Source: Streptomyces asiaticus (GTDB lineage Bacteria > Actinomycetota > Actinomycetes > Streptomycetales > Streptomycetaceae). Taken from it: a DNA stretch of 64,000 bases. A model generated the notes under the pieces. It was not told the DNA's origin. It made no database searches and was given only the letters and a program-made list of their open reading frames with translations. Below are positions 45,917 through 55,513 of this stretch, piece by piece. Where the stretch lies: NCBI RefSeq assembly GCF_018138715.1, contig NZ_JAGSHX010000006.1, forward strand, positions 7,688,001 to 7,752,000, given 5' to 3'. Each line of letters begins with the position of its first letter. The first letter of the stretch is position 1. The translations under genes and the position numbers were made by a program.

Positions 45917-46812
45917 CGACTCTGCTGACGGGCCTGATCGGAAGCGGGATCGGGTCCTCGCTGTCCCCTGCGATGCACGAGCGGGAGGCTACAGTGCTCG
46001 GCCTTGAGCTGCGCTACGACCTGTGGGACCTCCACGCCCTGGGGGCCTCTCCGGGTGATGTCGGCGACCTGCTGCTGCGGGCCAGGGATGGCGGCTACCG
46101 GGGCCTCAACATCACGCATCCCTGCAAACAGCTGGTCCTCGCGCACCTGGACACCCTGTCCCCTGATGCGGCAGCGATCGGCGCGGTGAACACCGTGGTC
46201 ATCGGTGAGGACGGCTTCGCGGGCCACAACACCGACTGGACCGGCTTCCGGCGCGGCCTCGTCGACGGGCTCGCGGGCGCCCCGCTGGACCGGGTCGTCC
46301 TCGTCGGCGCGGGCGGGGCGGGCGCCGCGGCAGCCTACGCGCTGCTCGACCTCGGTACTGAGCGACTCGACGTCGTCGACGCCGACCCGGACCGGGCGGC
46401 TCGCCTCGCCGCCGACCTCGACCCGTACCGGGTCCGCGGTGGCAGACTCACCGAGCTCCCGACGCTGCTCGGACACGCGCACGGGGTCGTGCACGCAACC
46501 CCGGTCGGGATGGCTGATCACCCCGGCCAGGCAGTGCCCGGCAACTGCCTGCGGCCCGACCTCTGGGTCGCCGAGATCGTGTTCCGGCCGCTCCACACCG
46601 CTCTGCTCGCGGCCGCCGCCGAGGCGGGCGCGGTCTTCCTCGACGGCGGCCGGATGAACGCCCACCAGGCCGCCGATGCCTTCCGGCTGTTCACCGGCCT
46701 GGAACCGGATCCCTCGCGGATGTACGCCCACCTGCGCGAACTCGTCGCCCCTGAAGTCTCCCGAGCTCCGCTGAGCGGGGCGCTCTCTCCCCACCCGATC
46801 GAGAGGATGTGA
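45913..46812 (+). CDS. aroE: Shikimate/quinate dehydrogenase
   Basis: This 299-residue AroE-family enzyme starts at GTG 45913. The substrate site is visible as [19 protein letters not shown] (catalytic Lys) and [12 protein letters not shown] (catalytic Asp). The nucleotide fold begins [18 protein letters not shown], and the next loop ([13 protein letters not shown]) has Asp after the second strand, which favours NAD+ over NADP+ and hence a catabolic quinate/shikimate dehydrogenase. The conserved [12 protein letters not shown] follows. With AroQ and the TIM-barrel dehydratase it would convert imported quinate or shikimate to protocatechuate. It is about 10-20 residues longer than usual at the C-terminus. 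Confidence 0.88.
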   Translation: MTTLLTGLIGSGIGSSLSPAMHEREATVLGLELRYDLWDLHALGASPGDVGDLLLRARDGGYRGLNITHPCKQLVLAHLDTLSPDAAAIGAVNTVVIGEDGFAGHNTDWTGFRRGLVDGLAGAPLDRVVLVGAGGAGAAAAYALLDLGTERLDVVDADPDRAARLAADLDPYRVRGGRLTELPTLLGHAHGVVHATPVGMADHPGQAVPGNCLRPDLWVAEIVFRPLHTALLAAAAEAGAVFLDGGRMNAHQAADAFRLFTGLEPDPSRMYAHLRELVAPEVSRAPLSGALSPHPIERM

Positions 46813-46822
46813 CGGTCCCACC

Positions 46823-47728
46823 ATGGGGCAGCAGAAGATCCCGGCGGCCATAGTCGGCCCCGGGAACATAGGCACCGACCTGCTGGCGAAGCTCGCCCAC
46901 AGCCAGGTGATCGACGTCCGGTATGCCGTGGGCATCGTCGAGTCCGACGGTCTGGCCCGCGCCCGCGCCCGCGGCATCGAGGCCAGCGCGGAGGGGGTGG
47001 ACTGGCTGCTCCGACAGGACCCGCTCCCGCAGATCGTGTTCGAGGCAACCTCGGCCAAGGCCCACGCCGCCAGCGCCCCGCGCTACGCGGAAGCGGGCAT
47101 CCAGGCTGTCGACCTCACCCCGGCGCACCTGGGCCCCATGGTCTCGCCGGCCGTCAACGGCGCTGACCACATCGCGTCGCCCAACATCTCGATGATCACC
47201 TGCGGCGGCCAGGCCACCATCCCGATCGTGCACGCCGTCTCCCGGATCACACCGGTGCCCTATGCGGAGATCGTCGCATCCATCGCGTCCCGCTCGGCGG
47301 GTGCGGGCACCCGTGCGAACATTGACGAGTTCACGCACACCACCGGGCAGGCCGTGGCCGAAGTCGGTGGCGCGACCCGTGGCAAGGCGATCATCATCCT
47401 CAACCCGGTCGAGCCGCCGATGATCATGCGGGACACCGTGTTCTGCATGATCGGCGACGACGCCGACCGAGCAGCGATCACCGCCTCGGTCCACGAGATG
47501 GTCGCCGCGGTCCAGGAATACGTGCCCGGCTACACACTGCGTGCCGAGCCCCAGTTCGACGAGCCGACCGAGGCCTGGGGTGGGCACGCCCGGGTCGCGG
47601 TGTTCCTCGAGGTGAAGGGCAACGGCGACTACCTGCCGCCCTTCGCCGGGAACCTCGACATCATGACCGCCGCGGCTGCCCGGATCGGCGAGCTGATGGC
47701 CCGCGCCAAGCTGGAGGTCTCCGCATGA
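46823..47728 (+). CDS. mhpF: Acetaldehyde dehydrogenase (acylating)
   Basis: The 301-residue enzyme makes acetyl-CoA from acetaldehyde, NAD+ and CoA, and works in a channelled complex with the aldolase encoded next. Visible motifs are [14 protein letters not shown] (NAD site), [25 protein letters not shown] with the catalytic Cys, and [15 protein letters not shown]. It is the last step of catechol meta-cleavage. GAGAGGATG lies upstream of ATG 46823, and its stop overlaps the aldolase start (ATGA at 47725). It is complete. Confidence 0.93.
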   Translation: MGQQKIPAAIVGPGNIGTDLLAKLAHSQVIDVRYAVGIVESDGLARARARGIEASAEGVDWLLRQDPLPQIVFEATSAKAHAASAPRYAEAGIQAVDLTPAHLGPMVSPAVNGADHIASPNISMITCGGQATIPIVHAVSRITPVPYAEIVASIASRSAGAGTRANIDEFTHTTGQAVAEVGGATRGKAIIILNPVEPPMIMRDTVFCMIGDDADRAAITASVHEMVAAVQEYVPGYTLRAEPQFDEPTEAWGGHARVAVFLEVKGNGDYLPPFAGNLDIMTAAAARIGELMARAKLEVSA

Positions 47729-48756
47729 CCCGCCCCGTGCTGCGCGACGACGTCCGCATCATCGACACCACCTTGCGCGACGGCAGCCACGCCGTGGCGC
47801 ACCGCTTCACCGAAACCCAAGTCCGCGACACTGTCCGCGCGCTGGACGCCGCCGGGATGGAGTGGATCGAGGTCAGCCACGGTGACGGCGTCGGCGGTTC
47901 CTCATTCAACTACGGTTTCTCCGGCACCGACGAGATGAGCCTGATCAACGCCGCCCGCGAGGAGGCCCGCCGGGCGAAGATTGCCGTCCTGCTGGTCCCC
48001 GGCATCGGCACGGTCGACGACCTCAAACGTGCCCACGACGCCGGCGCCGAGATGGTCCGCGTGGCCACCCACTGCACCGAGGCCGACGTCTCCCCGCAGC
48101 ATTTCGCCGTGGCCCGGGAGCTGGGCATGGAGACTGCCGGGTTCCTGATGATGGCCCACAAGACCGACCCGGAGAACCTGGCGAAGCAGGCCCGGATCAT
48201 GATCGACGCCGGCTGCCAGGCACCGTACGTCACCGACTCCGCCGGCGCTCTGCTCATGGACGACGCGCGCGCTCGCTTCGACGCCCTGGTCGCCGAGGTC
48301 GGTGACGAGGCCTGGGTCGGTTACCACGGTCACCAGAACATGGGTTTGGGCGTCGCGAACTCCGTGATCGCGCACGAGGCCGGCGTCCGCTACATCGACG
48401 GCTCACTGTGCGCGCTCGGTGCCGGCGCGGGAAATTCCCCCACCGAGGTGCTCGGGGCGGTGTTCGACCGGCTCGGCGTCGCGACCGGGCTCGACGCCGG
48501 GCTGCTGCTCGACGCCGCCGAAGAGGTCGTCCGGCCGTACCTGAGCCGGTGGCCGAAGATGGACCGCAACGCGATCGTGCAGGGCTGGGCAGGGGTCTAC
48601 TCGAGCTTCCTGCTGCACGCCGAGCGTGCGGCCGAGCGGTACAAGGTCCCCGCGCACGCCATCTTGCGCCGCTGCGGCGAGCGCGGCTACGTCGGCGGCC
48701 AGGAGGACATGATCATCGACATCGCCATCGCGCTGGCCGAGGAGCAGACCACATGA
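47725..48756 (+). CDS. mhpE: 4-hydroxy-2-oxovalerate aldolase
   Basis: This 343-residue class II aldolase of the HMG-lyase-like family splits 4-hydroxy-2-oxopentanoate to pyruvate and acetaldehyde. [17 protein letters not shown] holds the metal-binding Asp, and [19 protein letters not shown] the metal His pair. The C-terminal communication domain (QEDMIIDIA end) pairs with the acylating dehydrogenase for acetaldehyde channelling. It overlaps its partner gene upstream and the hydratase downstream (48753), which is the standard order for this pathway. Confidence 0.93.
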   Translation: MTRPVLRDDVRIIDTTLRDGSHAVAHRFTETQVRDTVRALDAAGMEWIEVSHGDGVGGSSFNYGFSGTDEMSLINAAREEARRAKIAVLLVPGIGTVDDLKRAHDAGAEMVRVATHCTEADVSPQHFAVARELGMETAGFLMMAHKTDPENLAKQARIMIDAGCQAPYVTDSAGALLMDDARARFDALVAEVGDEAWVGYHGHQNMGLGVANSVIAHEAGVRYIDGSLCALGAGAGNSPTEVLGAVFDRLGVATGLDAGLLLDAAEEVVRPYLSRWPKMDRNAIVQGWAGVYSSFLLHAERAAERYKVPAHAILRRCGERGYVGGQEDMIIDIAIALAEEQTT

Positions 48757-49541
48757 CCGATACGACGGCCAAGGCCCACGCTCTCTACGAGGCCCGGCGC
48801 ACCCGTACCGCGATCCCGCCGTTCACCGACGCCGAACCCGGTCTCGGCATGGACGACGGCTACGCCATCCAGCAGGAGCTTGTGCACCTCCTGCTCGCCG
48901 ACGGCGATCGGGTCGTGGGGCACAAAGTCGGGCTCACCGCTGCCCCGATGCAGAAGGCGCTCGGCATCGACACTCCCGATTACGGACCGGTTCTGGCCTC
49001 CACCGCCTACCGCGACGGGGACGCGGTCCCGCTCGACGCGTTCGTGGCACCCAAGGTCGAGGCCGAGATCGTCTTCGTTCTGGGCGACCGGCTCGAGGGC
49101 CCGGGTGTCACCGTCACCCAGGCCCGGGCCGCCATCGCGGGTGCCGTGGCCGGGATGGAGATCATCGACTCCAGGATCGCGGACTGGCGGATCAAACTCG
49201 CCGACACCGTCGCCGACCTGGCGTCGAACGGCGCCATGGCCACCTCGAGCCGCATCGTGCCTCTCGACGACGGTCCGAACGGCTGGGATCCCCGGCTGGT
49301 CGGGATGGTTCTGACCCGCAACGGCGAATTGGTCGACACGGGCGCCGGCGCCGCCGCGCTGGGAGACCCGGTCGCCGTCGTCGCGTGGCTGGCGAACACC
49401 CTGGGCGAGCACGGAGTTGCCCTGGAGCCTGGGCACCTGATTCTGACGGGCGCGCTGCACGCGGCCCTTCCCATGAACCCGGGCGACGTGTTCCGGGCCG
49501 AGTTCGACCGGCTGGGCCCGGTGACAGTGAGGATCGCATGA
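48753..49541 (+). CDS. 2-oxopent-4-enoate hydratase
   Basis: The 262-residue protein of the FAH-like hydratase/decarboxylase family has HKVGLTAAPMQKALGID (substrate loop), PKVEAEIVFVLG with the metal-binding glutamates, and GMEIIDSRIADWRIKLADTV. It adds water to 2-hydroxypenta-2,4-dienoate to give 4-hydroxy-2-oxovalerate, the aldolase substrate. I call this copy the hydratase and the next the decarboxylase from gene order and relative similarity; the two families are easily confused. ATG 48753 overlaps the aldolase stop. Confidence 0.82.
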   Translation: MTDTTAKAHALYEARRTRTAIPPFTDAEPGLGMDDGYAIQQELVHLLLADGDRVVGHKVGLTAAPMQKALGIDTPDYGPVLASTAYRDGDAVPLDAFVAPKVEAEIVFVLGDRLEGPGVTVTQARAAIAGAVAGMEIIDSRIADWRIKLADTVADLASNGAMATSSRIVPLDDGPNGWDPRLVGMVLTRNGELVDTGAGAAALGDPVAVVAWLANTLGEHGVALEPGHLILTGALHAALPMNPGDVFRAEFDRLGPVTVRIA

Positions 49542-50302
49542 GCGTGAACGTAAGCGAGTTGGCCGCCCGGCTGAGCAAGGCCGTTGCGGATCGTACCGCC
49601 ATCACCAAGCTGACCGACGAGTTCCCCGAACTCGACATCCCCACCGGTTATCGAGTGCAGCGCGAGCTGCGCTCCGCCGCCGGTGAGATCGCCGGCTGGA
49701 AGCTCGGCGTCACCTCACGTGCCAAGCAGGCCCAGGTCGGAGTGGACAGCCCGATCTACGGCTTCCTGCCGGCCGCGGGGGCGGTGGACCTCGGCGAGCC
49801 ACTGGACACCTCGGCGCTCATCCAGCCTCGCTGCGAGCCCGAGATCGTATTCACCCTCGGCCGGGACCTCAAAGGCCCGCACATCACCGCGGCCGATGTC
49901 GTCGCCGCGTCGTCGGGGGTCGCCGTCGGTATCGAGGTCCTCGACTCCCGATTCGTGGACTACGGCTTCACCATGGCCGACGTTGTCGCGGACAACACCT
50001 CGGCGAGCCGGTTCGTCGTCGGGGTGCCGGTACCGCCGTCCGGGATCGACCTGCGCCTGGTGGGCGTCCTCCTGGAGAAGAACGGTGAGGTGGTCGCGAC
50101 CGCCTCCGGAGCGGCGTCGCTGGGCCACCCGGCAGCCGCGGTCGCCTGGCTCGTCCGGCAGCTCGCCGCCGAGGACGAAGGCCTGGCCGCCGGGCAGATC
50201 GTGCTCTCCGGCGGACTCACCGCCGCCGTCCCGGTCAGGCCCGGGGATGTCGTCACCGCGACCATCGATCGCCTCGGCTCAGTAGAGCTGGGCTGCCGGT
50301 GA
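49538..50302 (+). CDS. 2-oxo-3-hexenedioate decarboxylase-like enzyme
   Basis: The 254-residue paralogue of the preceding hydratase (same FAH-like fold) has GWKLGVTSRAKQAQVG, QPRCEPEIVFTLGRDL (metal Glu pair) and IEVLDSRFVDYGFTMADVVA. In meta-cleavage operons this position is held by the decarboxylase (DmpH/XylI type) that turns 2-oxohex-3-enedioate into 2-oxopent-4-enoate, often in a complex with the hydratase. That route also needs a semialdehyde dehydrogenase and a tautomerase, neither of which is in the window. It is the last gene of the operon. Confidence 0.75.
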   Translation: MSVNVSELAARLSKAVADRTAITKLTDEFPELDIPTGYRVQRELRSAAGEIAGWKLGVTSRAKQAQVGVDSPIYGFLPAAGAVDLGEPLDTSALIQPRCEPEIVFTLGRDLKGPHITAADVVAASSGVAVGIEVLDSRFVDYGFTMADVVADNTSASRFVVGVPVPPSGIDLRLVGVLLEKNGEVVATASGAASLGHPAAAVAWLVRQLAAEDEGLAAGQIVLSGGLTAAVPVRPGDVVTATIDRLGSVELGCR

Positions 50303-50634
50303 CCCAACGCTGCAAGCAGGGCGAGCACGTCGCGGGCCCAGCCTCCGGGCGGTTCAGATGTAGGCGGTTGTCATCGGGGCGGGAAATGACTGGGTCCGCC
50401 CGAGTTCGAGGAGGCCCTTCGCGCCGCCCGGGAGGCTGTACGAGATGAAGCGGCTCGGACGGGACGCCGCCGAGCTGGCCGCATTGCCTCGGTGATCAGA
50501 TATGCCCCTTCTCTGAGCTGTTCGTCTGTCCAGCAGGTCACGTCCAGTAGCAGTGCCGTTCCGCTACCTATGGGGCAATTCTGGTACATCTTCAAAGCCA
50601 GACGAACTGCAGCAACAGAAGAGAGCGAAACCGG
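50303..50634. other. 330-base stretch, no supportable gene
   Basis: A plus-strand frame near 50397 reads PEFEEALRAAREAVRDE then loses character. A minus-strand frame near 50595-50500 begins MKMYQNCPIGSGTALLLDV with no known relatives to my eye. There is no obvious terminator hairpin after the operon. I treat this as junction debris between the operon and the permease relic. Confidence 0.3.
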
Positions 50635-51060
50635 GTGAGCATGGGTGTGCGCGGTGCACAGTTCCCCGCACTGGTGCGGGCTGTCGTCGCCATCTTCTGG
50701 TGCGGGGTGCAGACCTACTTCGCCTCCACGGCGATCACGCTGCTGATCACCGCGCTCACCGGGTACTCGGAGCCGGAGGGCGGGGACTTCCTCGGCCTGA
50801 GCTCTGTCGCCTGGATCTCCTATTTCATCGTGGTGGTGTTCCAGCTAGGACTCTTCCTCCGGGGTATCGACTGGGTAATCCGCTACCTCAACTGGGCCGC
50901 TCCCGCGGTGTACCCGGTCATGGTGGCGCTGGTGGCGGTGATCTGGATCCATGCGGGGAACCGACTGCTGCCCGAGCTCGGGAAGGTCATTGCCGGAGAC
51001 GGTGATGAGGGCGGCGCACCGGTCTCGGCGTTCGTGAGCGTGGTCGGCACGATGGTGGCC
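50635..51060 (+). pseudogene. NCS1-family nucleobase/allantoin permease, internal fragment
   Basis: The translation VRGAQFPALVRAVVAIFWCG then GVQTYFASTAITLLI, followed by YLNWAAPAVYPVMVALVAVI, is characteristic of helices 2-6 of nucleobase:cation symporter-1 proteins (hydantoin, allantoin or cytosine carriers). The first membrane helices before it and the C-terminal half after VSVVGTMVA are absent. It ends at the IS remnant that begins at 51092. Its GTG 50635 is probably not a natural start. Confidence 0.75.
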
Positions 51061-51091
51061 TTGCGCTTGCCGAATACCTCGTCCGTGCAGG

Positions 51092-51302
51092 TCACGCGGC
51101 ATGTTTGTACGCGTGGAGGATGCCGCCAAGGCGGTCGTGGCGTCGTATGCCGAGGTGACTCAGCTTCGCAGCCTGGGTTACCCAGGATGTGGTCGGGCGT
51201 GCGGTGGCGCCCAGGATCCGGATGCGGCGGCTGCTGTGCTCGATCACCACGAATATGTACATCCGCGCGCCGGACAGGCCGACGACCGCGGTTCCGATAC
51301 AG
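51092..51302 (-). mobile_element. IS remnant (integrase-core type), C-terminal bits
   Basis: Read leftward, LSGARMYIFVVIEHSSRRIR and GATARPTTSWVTQAAK are the middle of the integrase-core domain. The frame then skips to the C-terminal DRLGGILHAYKHAA. Everything else is deleted. It separates the NCS1 permease relic from the methyltransferase relic, so an original insertion followed by flanking deletions explains all three. Confidence 0.65.
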
Positions 51303-51383
51303 GCCTCCGACCAGGGCATCCCAAGCATCGGCGATCATGATGTCGATGTACTCGGCCGACCGTTCGTAGGGGTCGTTCATCAT
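51303..51383 (-). pseudogene. SAM-dependent methyltransferase N-terminal fragment
   Basis: ATG 51383 begins MMNDPYERSAEYIDIMIADAW, a typical start of small class I methyltransferases, and ends 27 codons later at the IS boundary before the GxGxG motif. The relation is suggested only by this short segment. Confidence 0.4.
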
Positions 51384-51484
51384 GGCTCCTCGGCGAAGCG
51401 GTGGTGGATCAGTGTGCGGGGTGAACCGGACCCGGCCCGACCCCGCACGTGGCGCCGCTCGGAGCCTGCCGGGTGTGCTGAGTT

Positions 51485-52705
<1,221 letters not shown>

Positions 52706-52712
52706 GGCGTGG

Positions 52713-52883
52713 TCAGTCCTCGGGGTGCAGCAGGCCGCGCCGGTAGGCGGGGACGAGCCGCCGCGGTACCTGGTGTTCGCGGCCGTCGATGGTGATGGTC
52801 ACCAGTTCCGGCGGGCCCGCCTTCCACTGCGCGCGGCGGTGGCGGGTGTTGCTCCGGGACATCTTCCGCTTGGGCACGGCCAT
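52713..52883 (-). CDS. rpmF: 50S ribosomal protein L32, zinc-free paralogue
   Basis: The 56-residue protein begins [20 protein letters not shown], the universal L32 start. The C-terminal part has no Cys, whereas the housekeeping form has a four-Cys zinc ribbon. Replacing zinc-containing ribosomal proteins by Cys-free copies frees zinc in starved cells. It is read leftward from ATG 52883 (not in a long open frame), with AAAGGG upstream, and is followed 7 bases later by the CobW GTPase. Confidence 0.92.
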   Translation of the reverse strand: MAVPKRKMSRSNTRHRRAQWKAGPPELVTITIDGREHQVPRRLVPAYRRGLLHPED

Positions 52884-52929
52884 GTCGTGTGGGCCCTTTC
52901 CTGGTCGGCGTTGTTCCCGCGACCGTACA

Positions 52930-52950
52930 TGAAAATGAGTACCGTTTCCA
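52930..52950. promoter_or_regulatory. Zur-like operator between rpmF and the CobW-like gene
   Basis: TGAAAATGA, three bases, then CCGTTTCCA form an imperfect palindrome. The left half equals the half-site of the TGAAAATGATTTTCA consensus of actinobacterial Zur. It sits about 50 bases before rpmF (leftward) and 44 before the small ORF at 52994 (rightward), so it could control both. Confidence 0.65.
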
Positions 52951-52993
52951 TGTAGTGTGCTGACTGCTGTGAGGTCGTCGCTGAGGAGGAGAA

Positions 52994-53071
52994 GTGCCGC
53001 CGTTGGTGATGTTGCGGGTACGCAGGACCGCTTATGCGCTCGTCACTGCCATCGGACGGGGGCAGGGGTGA
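52994..53071 (+). CDS. 25-codon leader ORF coupled to CobW-like gene
   Basis: GTG 52994 has an excellent ribosome site, AGGAGGAGAA, immediately upstream, better than any other start in this area. It encodes [20 protein letters not shown] and a few more residues, ending at TGA 53069-53071, which overlaps the GTG of the next gene. It may be a translational coupler. Alternatively it is the true N-terminus of the next protein, split by a frameshift in the G-rich run at 53057-53090. Confidence 0.45.
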   Translation: MPPLVMLRVRRTAYALVTAIGRGQG

Positions 53072-54285
53072 GGGCTGGGGGTGAGGGAAGGGGGCGCGGC
53101 CTGCTGGGCGTGGTGTCCGGCAACACCCCTGAAGCGCGAGGCCGCGTTCTGGACCTGCTGCGGTGTGCCTCGCCCGACGCGCTGGTGCTCTCGGTCTCGG
53201 TCCATGGAGACGTGGCGGGGCGGTACCCCTTTGTGCAGCGCTTTGCCGTGGGTGGTGATGAACGGCAGCGGGCCTCGTTGTCTCAAGTGGCTACGGGTGA
53301 CCCGTCAGTGATTATCCGTCAGGACCTAAGTGCCATTGCCAGGGCCGCCCCGCGCCCGCATGTCGTGCTCGCGCTCCCTGACAACGTTGACGCCCTGCCG
53401 TTTCTGGCGGAGCTGTGGCGAAGCCCGCTGGGAAGGACTCCGCTGTCGGATTACTACGATCTCGCACCCCTCGCCGTCGGCGTCGACCCCGGCCGACTGC
53501 TGAGCGACCTGCGCTGTGTGCACCGCGCCGCCCACCTCTTTGGCGACCATCCGCAGGCTGTCCCCCTTACGCTCGCCGAGGCCGCGGCCCGGCAAGTGGA
53601 GGCTGCCCACGTGATGGTCCTGCGGGACGGAGGAGTGGAAGACGACGGCCGCCTTGACGGCTCCCGTGCTCTGCTCGCCCATCTCAACCCGTCCGCCCTG
53701 GTCCTCCTCGATGGGGATGAACGTGGCAGCGCCTTGCTGACGCCTTTGACACGGCCCGGTTCCGGGTGGGCCGCGGCCGGACCGGCCGACCGGCTCGACA
53801 TCGTCGCCCCCGCCATACGCCGCCGTGGCATCGACCGTGGCGTGGCCTCGGCGCTGTGGCGGTCCCGGCGTCCGTTGCACCCCCAGCGGCTGGCGGAGAG
53901 CCTGCCCCAGGTCATGCCCGCGGTGGTGCGCAGCCGAGGGTACCTGTGGGTGGCCACTCACCCGGACGCGGTCATCTCCTGGCGCTCGGCCGGCCGTCAT
54001 CTCGAACTGCGGCAGGCGGGGAGCTGGTTGGAGGACGGGGATACGGGCGCGTGGCGCGCCGCGTCGTCCGAGCGTCGGACCCTGGCCTCGTGGCACTGGG
54101 ATGACCGCTACGGCGAGCGTCGCAACGAGATCGTGTTCATTGGAGCGGAACTGGACGAGGACCGGCTGCGGGCCGCGCTGGACACCGCCGTACTTGACGA
54201 CGGCGAACTGGCACTCGGCCCCGACCGCTGGGCCGACCTGCCCGATCCGCTGCTCGGCACCGCGGCCCGGGGACCCCGGGGCTGA
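53068..54285 (+). CDS. CobW-like protein without a functional P-loop
   Basis: This protein of about 405 residues has the CobW layout but a ruined GTP site. Where [11 protein letters not shown] is expected it reads VVSGNTPEARGR, and no CxCC or NKxD is found. The C-terminal CobW domain is clear: WRSRRPLHPQRLAESL, VVRSRGYLWVATHPD, WHWDDRYGERRNEIVFIGAE. I chose GTG 53068, overlapping the leader ORF, because the alternative GTG 52957 would lie almost at the promoter. It may act as a non-catalytic partner of the true CobW GTPase, or bind metal or client proteins only. It is divergent from rpmF-cobW and shares their Zur-like box. Confidence 0.75.
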   Translation: MRAGGEGRGRGLLGVVSGNTPEARGRVLDLLRCASPDALVLSVSVHGDVAGRYPFVQRFAVGGDERQRASLSQVATGDPSVIIRQDLSAIARAAPRPHVVLALPDNVDALPFLAELWRSPLGRTPLSDYYDLAPLAVGVDPGRLLSDLRCVHRAAHLFGDHPQAVPLTLAEAAARQVEAAHVMVLRDGGVEDDGRLDGSRALLAHLNPSALVLLDGDERGSALLTPLTRPGSGWAAAGPADRLDIVAPAIRRRGIDRGVASALWRSRRPLHPQRLAESLPQVMPAVVRSRGYLWVATHPDAVISWRSAGRHLELRQAGSWLEDGDTGAWRAASSERRTLASWHWDDRYGERRNEIVFIGAELDEDRLRAALDTAVLDDGELALGPDRWADLPDPLLGTAARGPRG

Positions 54286-54455
54286 ACCGAAGGTGGCAGG
54301 GCCGTGTGGCAGACGGTAACACCCGTTGATCATTGCCAAATTTGCTGCCGGGTAGACCGCCGGCGCGAGTGCGAACGCGGCGGGGGCCGCGGTGCGGACG
54401 CTGCGGGCCGGAATGCGGCATGCGGCGTCCGCCCGCGCCCGGTGGCCGGGTGAGG

Positions 54456-54761
54456 TTACCAGCTGCTCTTGGTCACGCCGGGGAGTTCGCCCGCGTGGGC
54501 CATTTCGCGCAGCCGGATGCGGGACAGTCCGAAGGCGCGCAGGTGGCCGCGGGGGCGGCCGTCGATGGAGTCGCGGTTGCGTACGCGGGTGGCGCTGGCG
54601 TCGCGGGGCTGGCGGCGCAGCTCCCGCTGGGCGTCGAGCCGTTCCTCCGCCGACGTCCGGGGGTCGGCGATGACCGCCTTCAGTTCGGCCCGGCGTTTGG
54701 CGTAGCGGGCCACGACCACCCGGCGCTTCTCGTTCTTTGCGATCTTGCTCTTCTTGGCCAT
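54456..54761 (-). CDS. rpsN: 30S ribosomal protein S14, zinc-free paralogue
   Basis: The 101-residue S14 is of the long type, starting [20 protein letters not shown] and ending [19 protein letters not shown]. The CxxC-x(12)-CxxC zinc motif of the short form is absent. ATG 54761 overlaps the stop of the L28 gene by one base, so the two are cotranscribed leftward from the Zur-like box at 55049. It replaces zinc-binding S14 under zinc limitation. Confidence 0.94.
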   Translation of the reverse strand: MAKKSKIAKNEKRRVVVARYAKRRAELKAVIADPRTSAEERLDAQRELRRQPRDASATRVRNRDSIDGRPRGHLRAFGLSRIRLREMAHAGELPGVTKSSW

Positions 54762-54997
54762 CAGACCTTTCCTCCCCGGGCGCGGATGCGGGCTACGGCG
54801 GCCTCGATGCCGATGACGTCGATGGTCTTGATGGCCTTGGTGCTGAGGGTGAGCCGGATGTGGCGGCCCTCGCTCGGCAGCCAGTAGCGCTTGCGCTGGA
54901 CGTTGGGGTCGAACCGGCGCTTGGTGCGGCGGTGCGAGTGGGAGATGTTCTGGCCGAAGCCGGGCTGTCGGCCGGTGAGTTGGCAGTGGGCGGACAT
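54761..54997 (-). CDS. rpmB: 50S ribosomal protein L28, zinc-free paralogue
   Basis: The 78-residue L28 begins [20 protein letters not shown] and continues [20 protein letters not shown]. Only one Cys (residue 5) remains, where the zinc form has paired CxxC motifs. It is the first gene of the leftward rpmB-rpsN pair, 89 bases from the divergent L33 gene, with AGGAGG upstream of ATG 54997. Confidence 0.94.
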   Translation of the reverse strand: MSAHCQLTGRQPGFGQNISHSHRRTKRRFDPNVQRKRYWLPSEGRHIRLTLSTKAIKTIDVIGIEAAVARIRARGGKV

Positions 54998-55048
54998 GGT
55001 TCCTCCTGCTTCTGGTGGATCTCCGACGACAGCACGGTAGCACCTTGA

Positions 55049-55063
55049 TGAAAATGAAAACCA
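55049..55063. promoter_or_regulatory. Zur-like operator between rpmB and rpmG
   Basis: TGAAAATGAAAACCA shares the TGAAAATGA half-site and the terminal CA with the Zur consensus. It lies 22 bases before the rpmG start and about 52 before rpmB, so it can govern both divergent ribosomal operons. Confidence 0.7.
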
Positions 55064-55085
55064 AATCTATGTATGCTGTCGTTTC

Positions 55086-55250
55086 ATGGCCCGGAACGAA
55101 CTACGCCCGATCATCAAGCTGAGGTCCACCGCGGGCACCGGCTACACCTACGTGACCCGCAAGAACCGGCGGAACGACCCCGACCGGCTGACCCTGCGCA
55201 AGTACGACCCGGTCGTCGGCCGCCACGTCGACTTCCGAGAGGAGCGCTGA
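55086..55250 (+). CDS. rpmG: 50S ribosomal protein L33, zinc-free paralogue
   Basis: The 54-residue protein begins [20 protein letters not shown] and continues [19 protein letters not shown], the L33 pattern, with no Cys at the four zinc positions. ATG 55086 follows the Zur-like box closely. The L31 gene begins 5 bases after its stop. There is no strong ribosome site directly upstream, so the message may be leader-poor. Confidence 0.93.
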   Translation: MARNELRPIIKLRSTAGTGYTYVTRKNRRNDPDRLTLRKYDPVVGRHVDFREER

Positions 55251-55255
55251 CCGCC

Positions 55256-55513
55256 ATGAAGCCCGGCATCCACCCCGCGTACCGGCCCGTCGTCTTCCGC
55301 GACCGGGCCGCCGACTTCGCCTTCCTCACCCGCTCCACCGCCACCAGTGACAAGACCGTCGAGTGGCAGGACGGCAACACCTATCCGGTCATCGACATCG
55401 AGATCTCCTCGGCGAGCCACCCCTTCTACACCGGCAACCAGCGCGTCGTGGACACCGCGGGCCGCGTCGAGCGGTTCGAGCGGCGCTACGGACACCGGGG
55501 GAGGGGCCGGTGA
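55256..55513 (+). CDS. rpmE2: 50S ribosomal protein L31 type B (zinc-free)
   Basis: The 85-residue protein begins [20 protein letters not shown] and includes [20 protein letters not shown] and PFYTGNQR, diagnostic of L31 type B. It has no Cys. Its TGA overlaps the GTG of the CobW-like gene, showing that the ribosomal and metal-handling genes form one message. Confidence 0.95.
   Translation: MKPGIHPAYRPVVFRDRAADFAFLTRSTATSDKTVEWQDGNTYPVIDIEISSASHPFYTGNQRVVDTAGRVERFERRYGHRGRGR

Noticed and set aside
52957..53067. Start of the CobW-like gene at GTG 52957
   Set aside because: It would begin a few bases after the Zur-like box, leaving no room for a transcript start, and the added residues are not CobW-like.
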